From UKL13-2 sp031414695 (lineage in GTDB: Bacteria; Pseudomonadota; Gammaproteobacteria; Burkholderiales; Usitatibacteraceae), in NCBI GenBank assembly GCA_031414695.1, contig JANNWG010000064.1, positions 28,123 through 92,122 of the forward strand: DNA of 64,000 nt, read 5' to 3'. The notes under the pieces are model-generated. The model ran no database searches and was not told the origin of the DNA. It worked only from the letters and a program-made list of their open reading frames with translations. Shown here one piece after another: positions 1 to 9,014 of this stretch. Position 1 is the stretch's first letter. Each line of letters starts with the position of its first letter. The position numbers and the translations under genes are program-made.

Positions 1-85
1 TATCGAGAAAAAAGTAACGGATTTTGCAGCGGAAGTTGCGGAACAAGCGGCAGCAGCGAAGGCGAAGGCAGAGGCAGCGGCTTAA
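1..85 (+). CDS. tsf: Elongation factor Ts, C-terminal end (partial)
   Basis: The last 27 codons of an open frame run in from the left edge and end in TAA at 83-85. The visible tail contains IEKKVTDFAAEVAEQ followed by an Ala/Lys-rich end, which fits the C-terminus of betaproteobacterial EF-Ts, the guanine nucleotide exchange factor for EF-Tu. Position next to pyrH and frr matches the usual rpsB-tsf-pyrH-frr order. Only the tail is present, so the call leans on context as much as on sequence. Confidence 0.8.
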   Translation, partial: IEKKVTDFAAEVAEQAAAAKAKAEAAA

Positions 86-100
86 TTTAGCGTCTTTTAT

Positions 101-186
101 TTAGCCGCAGTTGAACGCAGATAAACGCAGATGAAAAAATAGCTTTTGAACTTATCAGCGTTTATCTGCGTTCATCTGCGGCTAAA
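101..186. repeat. Family A inverted repeat, tsf-pyrH gap
   Basis: Arms at 101-132 and 154-185 are near-perfect reverse complements built from the units GCAGATAAACGCAGAT and ATCTGCGTTCATCTGCGG. The same units recur at 1000-1130, 18924-19193 and 52127-52249. The element lies between the tsf stop and the pyrH ribosome binding site, so it would be transcribed as a long hairpin if the genes are co-transcribed. Confidence 0.85.
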
Positions 187-239
187 AAAGTTTTTTTGTA
201 ACACGTCAAAAAGCACAACAACATTAGGAGAAATTTCGC

Positions 240-977
240 ATGGCATCTGCACTTTCCCCTGTTATTACGACCAAGTATCAACGTATTTTGCTCAAGTTGT
301 CTGGCGAAGCTCTTATGGGCGATGATGCGTTTGGCATCAATCGTCCAACCATTGAGCGCATTGTTTCAGAGATTAAAGAAGTTGCTGACATGGGCGTGGC
401 GATTGGTATCGTCATTGGCGGCGGCAATATTTTTCGTGGCGTATCTACCAGCGCTGCCGGTATGGACCGCGCCACAGCTGATTACATGGGTATGTTGGCC
501 ACGGTGATTAATTCGTTAGCGTTGCAAGACGCACTTTCAAAAGTAGGCTTAATTCCGCGCGTTCAGTCGGCGATAAATATCGAGCCAGTGGTGGAACCTT
601 ACATCCGTGGCAAGGCCATGCGTTATCTGGAAGAAGGCAAAGTTGTTGTTTTTGCTGCTGGTACCGGCAATCCTTTTTTTACCACCGATACCGCCGCTGC
701 ATTGCGTGGCCGCGAGATTGAGGCAGATATTGTATTGAAAGCCACTAAGGTTGATGGTGTTTACACAGCAGACCCAAAGCTAGACCCGACTGCAACGCGC
801 TATCATTCGTTAACGTTTGATGAGGCGATTGTAAAAAACTTGAAAGTGATGGATGCCACGGCGCTAGCACTTTGCCGCGATCAAAAGTTACCGATTAAAG
901 TTTTCTCAATATTTAAACAAGGCGCCTTAAAGCGCGTGGTAATGGGTGAAGATGAAGGTACGTTGGTGCATGCTTAA
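240..977 (+). CDS. pyrH: UMP kinase
   Basis: This cytoplasmic amino-acid-kinase-fold enzyme phosphorylates UMP to UDP for pyrimidine nucleotide synthesis. The 245-residue product has the nucleotide-binding KLSGEAL at 19-25, GGGNIFRG at about 60-67, and the bacterial UMPK signature GTGNPFFTTDTAA near 140. Length is normal for the family. The ATG at 240 follows AGGAGAA at about 225-231. An N-terminal extension of roughly a dozen residues before the first beta strand is usual. It sits between tsf and frr as in most betaproteobacteria. A family A palindrome separates it from tsf and another separates it from frr, which could affect transcript stability. Confidence 0.97.
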   Translation: MASALSPVITTKYQRILLKLSGEALMGDDAFGINRPTIERIVSEIKEVADMGVAIGIVIGGGNIFRGVSTSAAGMDRATADYMGMLATVINSLALQDALSKVGLIPRVQSAINIEPVVEPYIRGKAMRYLEEGKVVVFAAGTGNPFFTTDTAAALRGREIEADIVLKATKVDGVYTADPKLDPTATRYHSLTFDEAIVKNLKVMDATALALCRDQKLPIKVFSIFKQGALKRVVMGEDEGTLVHA

Positions 978-999
978 TAATTGGTTGAAAAGCATTTTT

Positions 1000-1130
1000 G
1001 CCACAGATAAACACAGATAAAAGCGGATAAGGTCAAAAGCTAAATCGCCAATTAATATGGTCTTTATGAAGTGATTGCTGGTAATTCGATTTTGCTTTTA
1101 TCTGTATTCATCAGTGTTCATCTGTGGCAA
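1000..1130. repeat. Family A inverted repeat, pyrH-frr gap
   Basis: The left arm at 1000-1040 (TGCCACAGATAAACACAG and following) pairs with the right arm at 1090-1130 (TTCATCTGTGGCAA at its end). It is the CACAGAT variant of the repeat seen at 101-186. An open frame running from 1071 into frr is only this repeat read in frame with the gene. Confidence 0.8.
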
Positions 1131-1157
1131 ATAAAAAAACTCAGTGAAGGGGAGAAA

Positions 1158-1718
1158 ATGAACGTTGCAGACCTTAAAAAAACGTGTGAGCAAAAAATGC
1201 AGAAGTCGCTTGAGTCGCTGAAAGGCAATCTCGCGAAGATTCGTACCGGCCGTGCACACGCAGGCATGCTAGACCAAATTCAAATTGATTATTACGGATC
1301 AATAGTTGGTATCACGTCAGTTGCAAATTTAACCTTAGCGGATTCACGCACCATCATCGTTCAGCCGTTTGAGAAAAAAATGGCCGGTACGATTGAAAAG
1401 GCGATTCGTGACTCTGATATGGGTTTAAATCCGTCTACTACAGGCGACGTGGTTCGCGTACCGATGCCTTCTCTCACAGAGGAGCGCCGTAAGGAAATGG
1501 CGAAAACCGTCAAAGTTGAAGGCGAAGATGCCAAAGTGGCAGTACGTAACATCAGACGCGATGCAAATACCAACTTAAAAGATGCGCTGAAAGCTAAAAC
1601 GCTGCCAGAAGATGACGAGAAAAAAGCGCAAGAAGATGTGCAAAAAATGACCGATAAGCACATTGCTGAAATCGACAAGATGGTGCACGACAAAGAAAAA
1701 GAATTGATGTCAGTGTAA
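1158..1718 (+). CDS. frr: Ribosome recycling factor
   Basis: Together with EF-G, this protein splits the post-termination ribosome complex. The 186-residue product starts MNVADLKKTCEQKMQKSLESL and carries the family core KIRTGRAHAGMLD (near residues 30-42) and RRDAN near 135. The length equals the usual 185-186. I chose the ATG at 1158 because AGGGGAG lies 5-10 bases upstream and the product then has the normal N-terminus. The longer frame from 1071 is encoded by a repeat and is not protein-like. Confidence 0.96.
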   Translation: MNVADLKKTCEQKMQKSLESLKGNLAKIRTGRAHAGMLDQIQIDYYGSIVGITSVANLTLADSRTIIVQPFEKKMAGTIEKAIRDSDMGLNPSTTGDVVRVPMPSLTEERRKEMAKTVKVEGEDAKVAVRNIRRDANTNLKDALKAKTLPEDDEKKAQEDVQKMTDKHIAEIDKMVHDKEKELMSV

Positions 1719-1755
1719 TAGCTGACACATTGTTACTTCTGGTCAAAGGCTCACA

Positions 1756-2574
1756 ATGAATTTTCAAAGTCCCACGCTGGTTATCCCCGATGTAGCCGAC
1801 ATACCGCGTCACGTTGCTATCATCATGGATGGCAATGGTCGCTGGGCAAAAAAACGCTTTATGCCACGCGTGGCTGGGCATAAACGTGGCGTAGAAGCCG
1901 TGCGCGAGACAGTTAAAGCATGCGGTGAATTTGGTATCGAATACTTAACCTTATTCGCGTTTTCCACTGAGAATTGGCGGCGTCCACAAGATGAAGTGTC
2001 TGTTCTCATGCAGCTTTTTTTGCGCGCGCTGGAAGGCGAAGTCGCCAGACTTCATGAAAACAATATTCGCTTTAAAGCCATCGGTGACTTGTCGCCATTT
2101 GATGTCCGCATACGTGAAAAAATTTCGGCTGGCGAAGCGCTCACCGCCAATAACACCGCGCTCACCTTGACTGTTGCCGCTAATTACGGTGGGCGCTGGG
2201 ATATTTTGCAAGCAATCAACAAAGTGCAATCAGGACGATCACTTTCAAGCAATAATGCTTCAAATAGCCCGCCAAATAACGATTTGTTAATAACAGAACA
2301 AGATATTACGCAGCATCTCTCGATGTCCTATGCGCCAGAGCCTGATTTATTTATTCGCACCGGCGGCGAGGAGCGCATCAGTAATTTTTTACTGTGGCAA
2401 TTAGCCTATACGGAATTTCACTTCACGCAGGAGCTCTGGCCTGATTTTGGTCGCAATAGTTTGCTCAATGCCATCAATTCGTATGCCACCCGTGAGCGGC
2501 GTTTTGGCCGCACCAGCGATCAGCTGCTAGATGCAAAATTGCAAAGCGCGCGCGATTCAGTCACTGCCGTGTAA
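1756..2574 (+). CDS. uppS: Undecaprenyl diphosphate synthase (cis-prenyltransferase)
   Basis: This enzyme condenses FPP with eight isopentenyl diphosphates to give the C55 lipid carrier for peptidoglycan and O-antigen. Motifs seen: HVAIIMDGNGRWAKKR with catalytic Asp25, FSTENWRRP, DLFIRTGGEERISNF, and LLWQLAYTEFHF. At 272 residues it is about 20 longer than common homologues. The extra length fits a polar Ser/Asn/Pro-rich insert at about residues 158-178, between the ANYGGRWDI and DLFIRTGGE blocks, most likely a surface loop. It lies 37 bases after frr and is followed by cdsA, as expected. Confidence 0.96.
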   Translation: MNFQSPTLVIPDVADIPRHVAIIMDGNGRWAKKRFMPRVAGHKRGVEAVRETVKACGEFGIEYLTLFAFSTENWRRPQDEVSVLMQLFLRALEGEVARLHENNIRFKAIGDLSPFDVRIREKISAGEALTANNTALTLTVAANYGGRWDILQAINKVQSGRSLSSNNASNSPPNNDLLITEQDITQHLSMSYAPEPDLFIRTGGEERISNFLLWQLAYTEFHFTQELWPDFGRNSLLNAINSYATRERRFGRTSDQLLDAKLQSARDSVTAV

Positions 2575-2621
2575 CTGCACGACGTCATCTAGTCACGAAG
2601 TTACTAAGCCAATATGACACT

Positions 2622-3482
2622 ATGTTAAAAACACGCATCATCACGGCGCTATTTATTTTGCCCATCGTGTTTGTGGCGTTGTTCCAATTTCCGAATTGGG
2701 CGTGGGATGTCTTCACGTTAGGCATCGCCTTAGTGTCATGCTGGGAATGGAGCCGTTTTTGTCAATTTCCGATGGGCGGCAAACGCATTTATCTTGCATT
2801 GTCAGCATTAATTTCAGCGGTCATTTTTGTTGCCTATTTAGACCGCACCTTTATTGATTTTGAGCTGCTATCTATTGTTGGATTTATTGTTTCCGCCATT
2901 TTTTGGTTAACAGTTGCCCCTTGCTGGTTGATGAAAACGTGGCGTCCCAAAGGCGAGAAAAGCTTTTGGATTGCCGCCATCGCCGGCTGGATTGTCATTT
3001 TTCCAACCTGGCTTGCGTTTTTAGCGTTGCACGATATGAGTCCGTGGATGTTGTTGAGCTTTGCAATCATTGTTTGGGTCGCCGATTGTGCAGCTTATTT
3101 TGTCGGTAAAGCTTTTGGCAGACACAAACTTGCCCCTGCTATAAGCCCCGGTAAAACCATCGAAGGTGCAGCAGGCGCAATCGTCGGCGTGGCGATTTAC
3201 TTTTTTGTTTGGCAGGCGTTAAGTCAGCACGCGGTTGCGCGAGGTGACGCGTGGGCAATTCAATTGCAATCGCATGGATGGATTTTATTCGCGCTGTTTA
3301 TTTTGCTGGGTTTCATGTCAGTCATGGGTGATTTATTTGAGTCTTGGATGAAGCGTGGTGTTGGCTTGAAAGATTCCTCTGGCCTACTACCAGGACACGG
3401 CGGCATCATGGATCGTATCGACGCGCTCACCTCTACCTTGCCAATTGCAGGGCTGTATTTATTGTTGATGCAACGGCTATGA
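2622..3482 (+). CDS. cdsA: Phosphatidate cytidylyltransferase (CDP-diglyceride synthase)
   Basis: This inner-membrane enzyme makes CDP-diacylglycerol from phosphatidate and CTP, the branch point of phospholipid synthesis. The 286-residue product is largely hydrophobic with about seven to eight membrane segments. It carries the C-terminal CTP-transf signature GDLFESWMKRGVGLKDSSG followed by LLPGHGGIMDRIDAL, with the acidic residues that bind metal. Its TGA overlaps the dxr ATG by four bases (ATGA at 3479-3482), which suggests translational coupling. Confidence 0.96.
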   Translation: MLKTRIITALFILPIVFVALFQFPNWAWDVFTLGIALVSCWEWSRFCQFPMGGKRIYLALSALISAVIFVAYLDRTFIDFELLSIVGFIVSAIFWLTVAPCWLMKTWRPKGEKSFWIAAIAGWIVIFPTWLAFLALHDMSPWMLLSFAIIVWVADCAAYFVGKAFGRHKLAPAISPGKTIEGAAGAIVGVAIYFFVWQALSQHAVARGDAWAIQLQSHGWILFALFILLGFMSVMGDLFESWMKRGVGLKDSSGLLPGHGGIMDRIDALTSTLPIAGLYLLLMQRL

Positions 3483-4672
3483 CAAAAGCGCCAACTATTA
3501 AAAATGTCGCGATACTCGGTGCAACAGGTTCGATTGGTCTCAATACACTCGATGTTATTGCGCGTCATCCAGATCGCTACCGTGCTTATGTGTTGTCTGC
3601 GGCAACTAAGGTAAAGGAAATGCTCGCGCTGTGCGAAAAATTTCAACCGCGTTTTGCCGTGATGACAGACGAAAATTCGGCAACCCAACTTGCCGAATTA
3701 TTGAGTGCAAAATCAGTCGCGACTGAGGTGCGCGTAGGTGCAAGAGCGCTCGAAGAAATGGCGTCACATCCTGATGTGGATGTGGTCATGGCGGCCATTG
3801 TTGGTGCGGCAGGTTTACCTTCATCCCTTGCCGCGGCGAAGGCTAAAAAAATTGTCTTGCTGGCGAATAAAGAGGCTCTGGTCATGGCGGGCAAGTTGTT
3901 CATGGATGCCGTACGCGAAAATGGCGCGACGCTTTTGCCCATTGATAGCGAACACAACGCTATCTTTCAATCATTACCGCGCAATTTTGCGCATGGCTTG
4001 GCAGATGTTGGCGTGGAAAAAATCATTTTGACCGCATCGGGCGGGCCGTTTCGTATGCGCACGTTGGCTGATCTGCATAACGTCACGCCGGAGGAAGCAT
4101 GCGCGCACCCTAACTGGGTAATGGGCAGAAAGATTTCGGTCGATTCTGCGACGATGATGAATAAAGGCTTGGAGGTCATCGAGGCGCATTGGTTATTTAA
4201 TGCGCCACTCGATAAAATTGAAGTGGTGATTCACCCGCAAAGTGTCATTCATTCCATGGTGAGTTATCGTGATGGCTCAGTGATTGCCCAACTTGGCAAT
4301 CCCGATATGCGTACCCCAATTGCGTATGGCTTAGGCTACCCAGAGCGTATTGATGCCGGCGTTGCTTCGCTAGATTTTGCGAAATTAGGCAAACTCGAAT
4401 TTTTCCCACTAGAGCTTGAGCGTTTTGCTTGTGTACGCCTTGCTTATGAAGCAATGCGCCGTGGCGGCACCGCACCGACAGTATTGAACGCCGCTAATGA
4501 AATCGCGGTCGAACTGTTTTTAGACGGAAAGTGTCAATTTGTGGATATACCGCGCATTATCGAAACAACTTTGGCGAATGCAACAATTGAGCCAGCCGTG
4601 TCGCTAGCCGTCATTTTGCATGCTGATGCGCAAGCGCGCGCGTCTGCATTAACGTTGGTAGCGGCGCCATGA
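3479..4672 (+). CDS. dxr: 1-deoxy-D-xylulose 5-phosphate reductoisomerase
   Basis: This is the second enzyme of the MEP isoprenoid pathway, converting DXP to MEP with NADPH. The 397-residue product has the Rossmann motif GATGSIG at 14-20, the metal/substrate block PIDSEHNAIFQ, and VDSATMMNKGLEVIEA. I placed the start at the ATG overlapping the cdsA stop, because the frame extending back to 3344 lies inside cdsA and the shorter form has the normal N-terminus and length. Its own stop overlaps the rseP ATG (ATGA at 4669-4672). Confidence 0.97.
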   Translation: MTKAPTIKNVAILGATGSIGLNTLDVIARHPDRYRAYVLSAATKVKEMLALCEKFQPRFAVMTDENSATQLAELLSAKSVATEVRVGARALEEMASHPDVDVVMAAIVGAAGLPSSLAAAKAKKIVLLANKEALVMAGKLFMDAVRENGATLLPIDSEHNAIFQSLPRNFAHGLADVGVEKIILTASGGPFRMRTLADLHNVTPEEACAHPNWVMGRKISVDSATMMNKGLEVIEAHWLFNAPLDKIEVVIHPQSVIHSMVSYRDGSVIAQLGNPDMRTPIAYGLGYPERIDAGVASLDFAKLGKLEFFPLELERFACVRLAYEAMRRGGTAPTVLNAANEIAVELFLDGKCQFVDIPRIIETTLANATIEPAVSLAVILHADAQARASALTLVAAP

Positions 4673-6033
4673 GTTTATTATTTACCATTGCGTCATTCTT
4701 AGTGGCCATTGGAATTTTAGTAACGATTCACGAGTTGGGACACTACTGGGTCGCACGTTTGTGTGATGTCAAAATTATTCGCTTTTCCATTGGGTTCGGT
4801 AAGACCATTTGGATGAAGCGTATAGGACCAGACCAAACCGAATGGGCAATTGCTGTATTACCACTTGGTGGTTTCGTCAAAATGGCAGACGAACGTGATG
4901 ACTCTGTCGAGCCTGCAGAACGTAGCCGTGCGTTTAACAACAAAACAGTGTGGCAACGCATGGCGATTATTGCGGCAGGGCCAATCGCTAATTTCATACT
5001 TGCTGCTGTTTTATATTGGCTCGTGTTTATGCTCGGTCAGCCTGGCGCGATTCCCTTTGTGGCGAACCCAACAGCGAATACGCCAGCCGCCGTTGCGGGT
5101 TTTAATGAATACGACCGTATTGTTAGCATTAACGGTAATGCTACTAAAACATGGGGCGATGCCCGATTATATTTGCTTGATCATGCCGCTTCGCGCACTA
5201 CCGTTATGCTTGACGTTGAATCACGTAGCGGGCAAATTGTGTCACGGCAATTACCGATGGATAGTATTGAAAAAGCCGACCTCGACAAAGATTTCTTAGC
5301 CAAGCTCGGGCTCAATGCGTATCGTTTACCTGTGCCGCCCATCGTAGATGTGGTAACACCAAATGGTGCCGCCGCGCAAGCAGGCTTGAAGCCAGGCGAC
5401 AAAATAGTTGCGGTAAATGGTCGGCCAATCAGCCAGTGGCGTGAAATGGTTGAGGTGGTGGTGAAAAGTGCAAACCAGCCTGTGAAACTCTTGGTTGAAA
5501 GTGGTAATGAGGTCTACGACGCAACAGTCACCCCTGTTGCTGTGACCGAAGGTGGACAAACCTTTGGCCGTATTGGGATAGCGCCTAAAGTGGATCGTGC
5601 TGCCAGTGAGGCGTTATTCATCAATGTGCGCTATAACCCCGTTGAGGCGGCGATAAAAGGCATCATCAAGGTCTGGGAAATGTCAGTATTCAGCCTGAAA
5701 ATGTTAGGCCGAATGGTGACAGGCGATATTTCGTGGAAAAACATTTCTGGTCCCATCACCATTGCTGACTATGCCGGCCAATCAGCCAAACTCGGGCTGA
5801 CTTATTATTTGGGTTTTTTGGCGCTAATTAGCGTCAGTATTGGCGTGCTCAATTTGCTACCTATTCCCGTCTTAGATGGGGGGCAGTTGCTGTATCATAT
5901 CGCTGAGATAATTAAAGGCAGTCCTGTATCAGAAAAAGCGATGGAAATAGGCCAGCGTATTGGCTTTGTTTTGCTGATGAGTCTTACTGCTTTTGCCTTT
6001 TTTAACGACATTCAACGTCTTGTTTCCGGTTAA
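4669..6033 (+). CDS. rseP: Site-2 protease RseP (regulator of sigma-E)
   Basis: This inner-membrane zinc metalloprotease cleaves the anti-sigma factor RseA within the membrane during the envelope stress response. The 454-residue product has the active site HELGH at 21-25 in the first transmembrane helix, two periplasmic PDZ-like regions (around 125-200 and 210-290, the latter with AAQAGLKPGDKIVAVNG), and the second zinc motif LDGG at about 402-405. Start overlap with dxr points to coupled translation. The position directly before bamA is the standard one. Confidence 0.97.
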   Translation: MSLLFTIASFLVAIGILVTIHELGHYWVARLCDVKIIRFSIGFGKTIWMKRIGPDQTEWAIAVLPLGGFVKMADERDDSVEPAERSRAFNNKTVWQRMAIIAAGPIANFILAAVLYWLVFMLGQPGAIPFVANPTANTPAAVAGFNEYDRIVSINGNATKTWGDARLYLLDHAASRTTVMLDVESRSGQIVSRQLPMDSIEKADLDKDFLAKLGLNAYRLPVPPIVDVVTPNGAAAQAGLKPGDKIVAVNGRPISQWREMVEVVVKSANQPVKLLVESGNEVYDATVTPVAVTEGGQTFGRIGIAPKVDRAASEALFINVRYNPVEAAIKGIIKVWEMSVFSLKMLGRMVTGDISWKNISGPITIADYAGQSAKLGLTYYLGFLALISVSIGVLNLLPIPVLDGGQLLYHIAEIIKGSPVSEKAMEIGQRIGFVLLMSLTAFAFFNDIQRLVSG

Positions 6034-6039
6034 CTCTTA

Positions 6040-8361
6040 ATGCCTCGAATACTTCGCACGTCCCGTAACAACTCTATTCGTACTATTTCCCGACTTCTCG
6101 CCATGCTTGCGGGTGGGTTAGTGTCGCTGGCAGCCATCGCGATACAGCCATTCGTTATTCGCGATATTCGCGTTGAAGGCGTGCAACGCACCGAGGCAGG
6201 CACAGTTTTTAGCTACTTGCCCGTCAAAGTCGGTGAGCGCATGGATGACGACAAAGCGGCTGCTGCTATTAAGGCGCTTTATGCCACAGGTTTTTATACG
6301 GATGTCAGGCTCGAAGTTGAGAACGATGTGTTGGTGGTCTTTGTTGCTGAGCGTCCAGCGATTGCGCAGATAGAAATCATCGGTGCAAAAGAGTTTTCGA
6401 AAGATAATTTAAAAGACGGCTTGAAGTCCGCTGGTATTTCAGAAGCCAAAATTTTTGATCGCTCGGTGTTAGATCGTGCTGAAAAAGAAGTCAAACGCCA
6501 ATACACCAGCCGTGGATTTTATTCTTCTAAAGTGGTCACCACCGTTACCCCGCTTGAGCGTAATCGTGTCGCGCTGACGTTCACTATTGAAGAGGGTGAC
6601 GCATCCAAGATTGTTGACATTAATATCATCGGCGCGAAAGCGTTTAGCGAATCCACTTTGCTAAAAGAATTCGAACAGACAACATCGGGCTGGTTCACGT
6701 TTTTTACTAAAGACGATCAATACTCTAAGCAGAAGCTTGGTGGCGATTTAGAAAAATTACGCTCTTACTACACCAACCGTGGCTACCTTGATTTCAACGT
6801 TGAATCCACGCAGGTTTCAATCACGCCCGATAAAGATAGAATTTTTATCACCATCGTTGTCAGTGAAGGTGAAATTTACAAAATATCGGATGTTAAATTT
6901 TCAGGTGACTTAAAAATATCTGAAGCAGAAATGCGTTCGCTCCTATTATTTAAGCCAGGCGAAACTTTCTCACGTCAACGAGTGGTGGATTCGATTAAAG
7001 CAATCACTGATCGGCTCGGTAACGACGGCTATTCTTTCTCTAACGTGAACCCTGTACCTGAGCGTGATCCCGTCGCTAAGACCGCCTCGTTCACCATGTT
7101 TGTTGATCCTGGTAAGCGTGTTTATGTACGGCGGATTAACGTACAGGGTAATAGCCGCACTAGAGATGAAGTCATCAGACGCGAAATGCGCCAGCTTGAA
7201 GCCGGGTGGTATTCGATTGAGAAAATTAATCGTTCAAAAGAGCGTTTAGAGCGCACAGGATTTTTTGAAGAAGTTACTGTTGATACGCCTGCTGTTCCTG
7301 GCACTAGCGATCAAGTTGACTTAAATGTTAGCGTCAAAGAACGCAATACTGGCTCGCTTCAATTTGGTGTGGGTTACGGCAGTGGCCCGGATCGCTTAAC
7401 AGTCTCAGCGTCGGTGTCGCAAGCGAATATCTTTGGTACCGGCAATCAGCTATCATTTCGCGTAAATAACAGCAGCGTAAGCCGCGCCTATGAGGTTTCA
7501 TATTTGAATCCTTACTGGACTGTAGATGGCATTGCACGCGGTTTTGATTTATATGAACGCGAACTCAATACGGCTGACCTGAATACAGGCGATTTCCGTT
7601 CGCGTTCCTCTGGCGCGGGAGTACGATTTGGTGTTCCTGTAACGGAATATGATGCGGTCAACTTCGGTCTGGGTTGGGAGCGTACTAAGATTAGTCTGGA
7701 CGAATTCAGTCCGTCACGTTATTTTGATTATGTTGGTTCATTTGGTACTTCAAGCGATACTGTACGCGGCTCTTTCGGTTATTCGCGCGATACACGTGAC
7801 AGCATTTACTTCCCAAAGCGTGGCGTTCTACTTGAAATTGGATTTGAAGCAGGACTTCCTGGCGGCGACCTAAAATACTATCGTGGTCAAGCCAAAGCCC
7901 AGTATCTACGGCCGATTTGGGGGCCAATTGTCGGTAGCGCAAGTGTCGAACTGGGTTGGGCAGGCGGCTACAGCGGTAAACCGCTACCGTTTTTTAAGAA
8001 TTTCTATGCTGGCGGTGTTGATTCGGTTCGCGGCTATCAGAGTGGTACGATTGGCCCGCGTGATATTAACGGTGAATACATTGGCGGCAACAAACGTTTG
8101 GTTGGTAACGTAGAAGTCTTGTTCCCAATGCCGGGTGTAAAAGCAGAGAAATCTGTTCGTCTATCGGTGTTTGGAGATTTTGGCTATGTGTGGAGTGAAG
8201 ATCAGCGTCTATTACTTGGCGACTTACGCACATCAGTCGGTTTTGCAGTGAGCTGGTTTTCGCCAGTTGGCCCGTTAAAATTTAGCTTGGCTAAGCCATT
8301 TGGAGTCAAACCTACAGATCGTCTTGAACGATTCCAATTTTTGTTAGGAAAAGTGTTTTAA
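6040..8361 (+). CDS. bamA: Outer membrane protein assembly factor BamA
   Basis: This is the central component of the BAM complex, which folds and inserts beta-barrel outer membrane proteins. The 773-residue product has a basic N-terminus and hydrophobic signal region (about residues 18-37), five POTRA repeats to about residue 425 (the first begins FVIRDIRVEGVQRTEAGTVF), and a 16-stranded barrel. The barrel contains VRGYQSGTIGPRD, matching the conserved (V/I)RGF/Y loop-6 motif, and ends in Phe as expected for an outer membrane barrel. It starts 6 bases after rseP and is followed by skp. Confidence 0.97.
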   Translation: MPRILRTSRNNSIRTISRLLAMLAGGLVSLAAIAIQPFVIRDIRVEGVQRTEAGTVFSYLPVKVGERMDDDKAAAAIKALYATGFYTDVRLEVENDVLVVFVAERPAIAQIEIIGAKEFSKDNLKDGLKSAGISEAKIFDRSVLDRAEKEVKRQYTSRGFYSSKVVTTVTPLERNRVALTFTIEEGDASKIVDINIIGAKAFSESTLLKEFEQTTSGWFTFFTKDDQYSKQKLGGDLEKLRSYYTNRGYLDFNVESTQVSITPDKDRIFITIVVSEGEIYKISDVKFSGDLKISEAEMRSLLLFKPGETFSRQRVVDSIKAITDRLGNDGYSFSNVNPVPERDPVAKTASFTMFVDPGKRVYVRRINVQGNSRTRDEVIRREMRQLEAGWYSIEKINRSKERLERTGFFEEVTVDTPAVPGTSDQVDLNVSVKERNTGSLQFGVGYGSGPDRLTVSASVSQANIFGTGNQLSFRVNNSSVSRAYEVSYLNPYWTVDGIARGFDLYERELNTADLNTGDFRSRSSGAGVRFGVPVTEYDAVNFGLGWERTKISLDEFSPSRYFDYVGSFGTSSDTVRGSFGYSRDTRDSIYFPKRGVLLEIGFEAGLPGGDLKYYRGQAKAQYLRPIWGPIVGSASVELGWAGGYSGKPLPFFKNFYAGGVDSVRGYQSGTIGPRDINGEYIGGNKRLVGNVEVLFPMPGVKAEKSVRLSVFGDFGYVWSEDQRLLLGDLRTSVGFAVSWFSPVGPLKFSLAKPFGVKPTDRLERFQFLLGKVF

Positions 8362-8404
8362 TTGGAAATTATACGAGTTCGCCTTTTCCTTAGACAGGTC
8401 AGCC

Positions 8405-8926
8405 ATGCGTAGCGCCATTTCAAATTCGTTTATTCAATATGCCAGTCTTGCCATACTCTTAACAGTAATTGGGGTTGCACTGCCTGTTCAAGCGCAAATA
8501 AAAGTTGGTTTTGTTGACAGAGAGCGAATTTTGCGCGAGTCAGGTGCTGCCAAGCGCGCGCAAGTCAAGCTGAAAAAAGAATTTTCGGTGCGAGAAGCTG
8601 AGCTAGAGAAAGTCGAGAAGCAGGGCCGTGAATTACAGACCATGCTGCAAAAAGAATCAGTTACGTTACCGGAGGCGGAGCGTTCCGCTCGCGAGCGTCA
8701 ACTGGCGCAGCTAGAGCGTGATTTCAAACGCATGCAACGTGAGCTACGGGAAGACCAGACGCTCAGAAGTAACGAAGAATTAGTCTCCCTACAAGAACGC
8801 GCGAATAAAATAATCTCTGAAATCGCCGAAAAAGAGAAATTCGATCTCATTGTCCAAGAAGCCGTTTACGCCAGCACCAAAATAGACATCACTGAAAAAG
8901 TGATTAAAGCGTTGGGAGATAAGTAA
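8405..8926 (+). CDS. skp: Periplasmic chaperone Skp/OmpH
   Basis: This periplasmic chaperone holds unfolded outer membrane proteins on their way to BamA. The 173-residue product has a signal peptide ending ...VQAQIKVGF (cleavage likely near residue 30-31), then the family start KVGFVDRERIL. A long charged coiled-coil of Glu/Lys/Arg follows (about 50-130), then a C-terminal segment FDLIVQEAVYASTKIDIT that matches the family end. It lies 43 bases after bamA and precedes lpxD. Confidence 0.93.
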   Translation: MRSAISNSFIQYASLAILLTVIGVALPVQAQIKVGFVDRERILRESGAAKRAQVKLKKEFSVREAELEKVEKQGRELQTMLQKESVTLPEAERSARERQLAQLERDFKRMQRELREDQTLRSNEELVSLQERANKIISEIAEKEKFDLIVQEAVYASTKIDITEKVIKALGDK

Positions 8927-9014
8927 TAAGCGTTCTTCGGCGCGGATTGATAACAGTAGCTCTGCGCACAAAATCTTCGCGCCACAAACACACATCGTCG
9001 TGCGAAAATGAATT

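Noticed and set aside
1071..1157. Upstream extension of frr
   Set aside because: The extra residues are encoded by a family A repeat, and the ATG at 1158 has a good ribosome binding site and gives the normal length.
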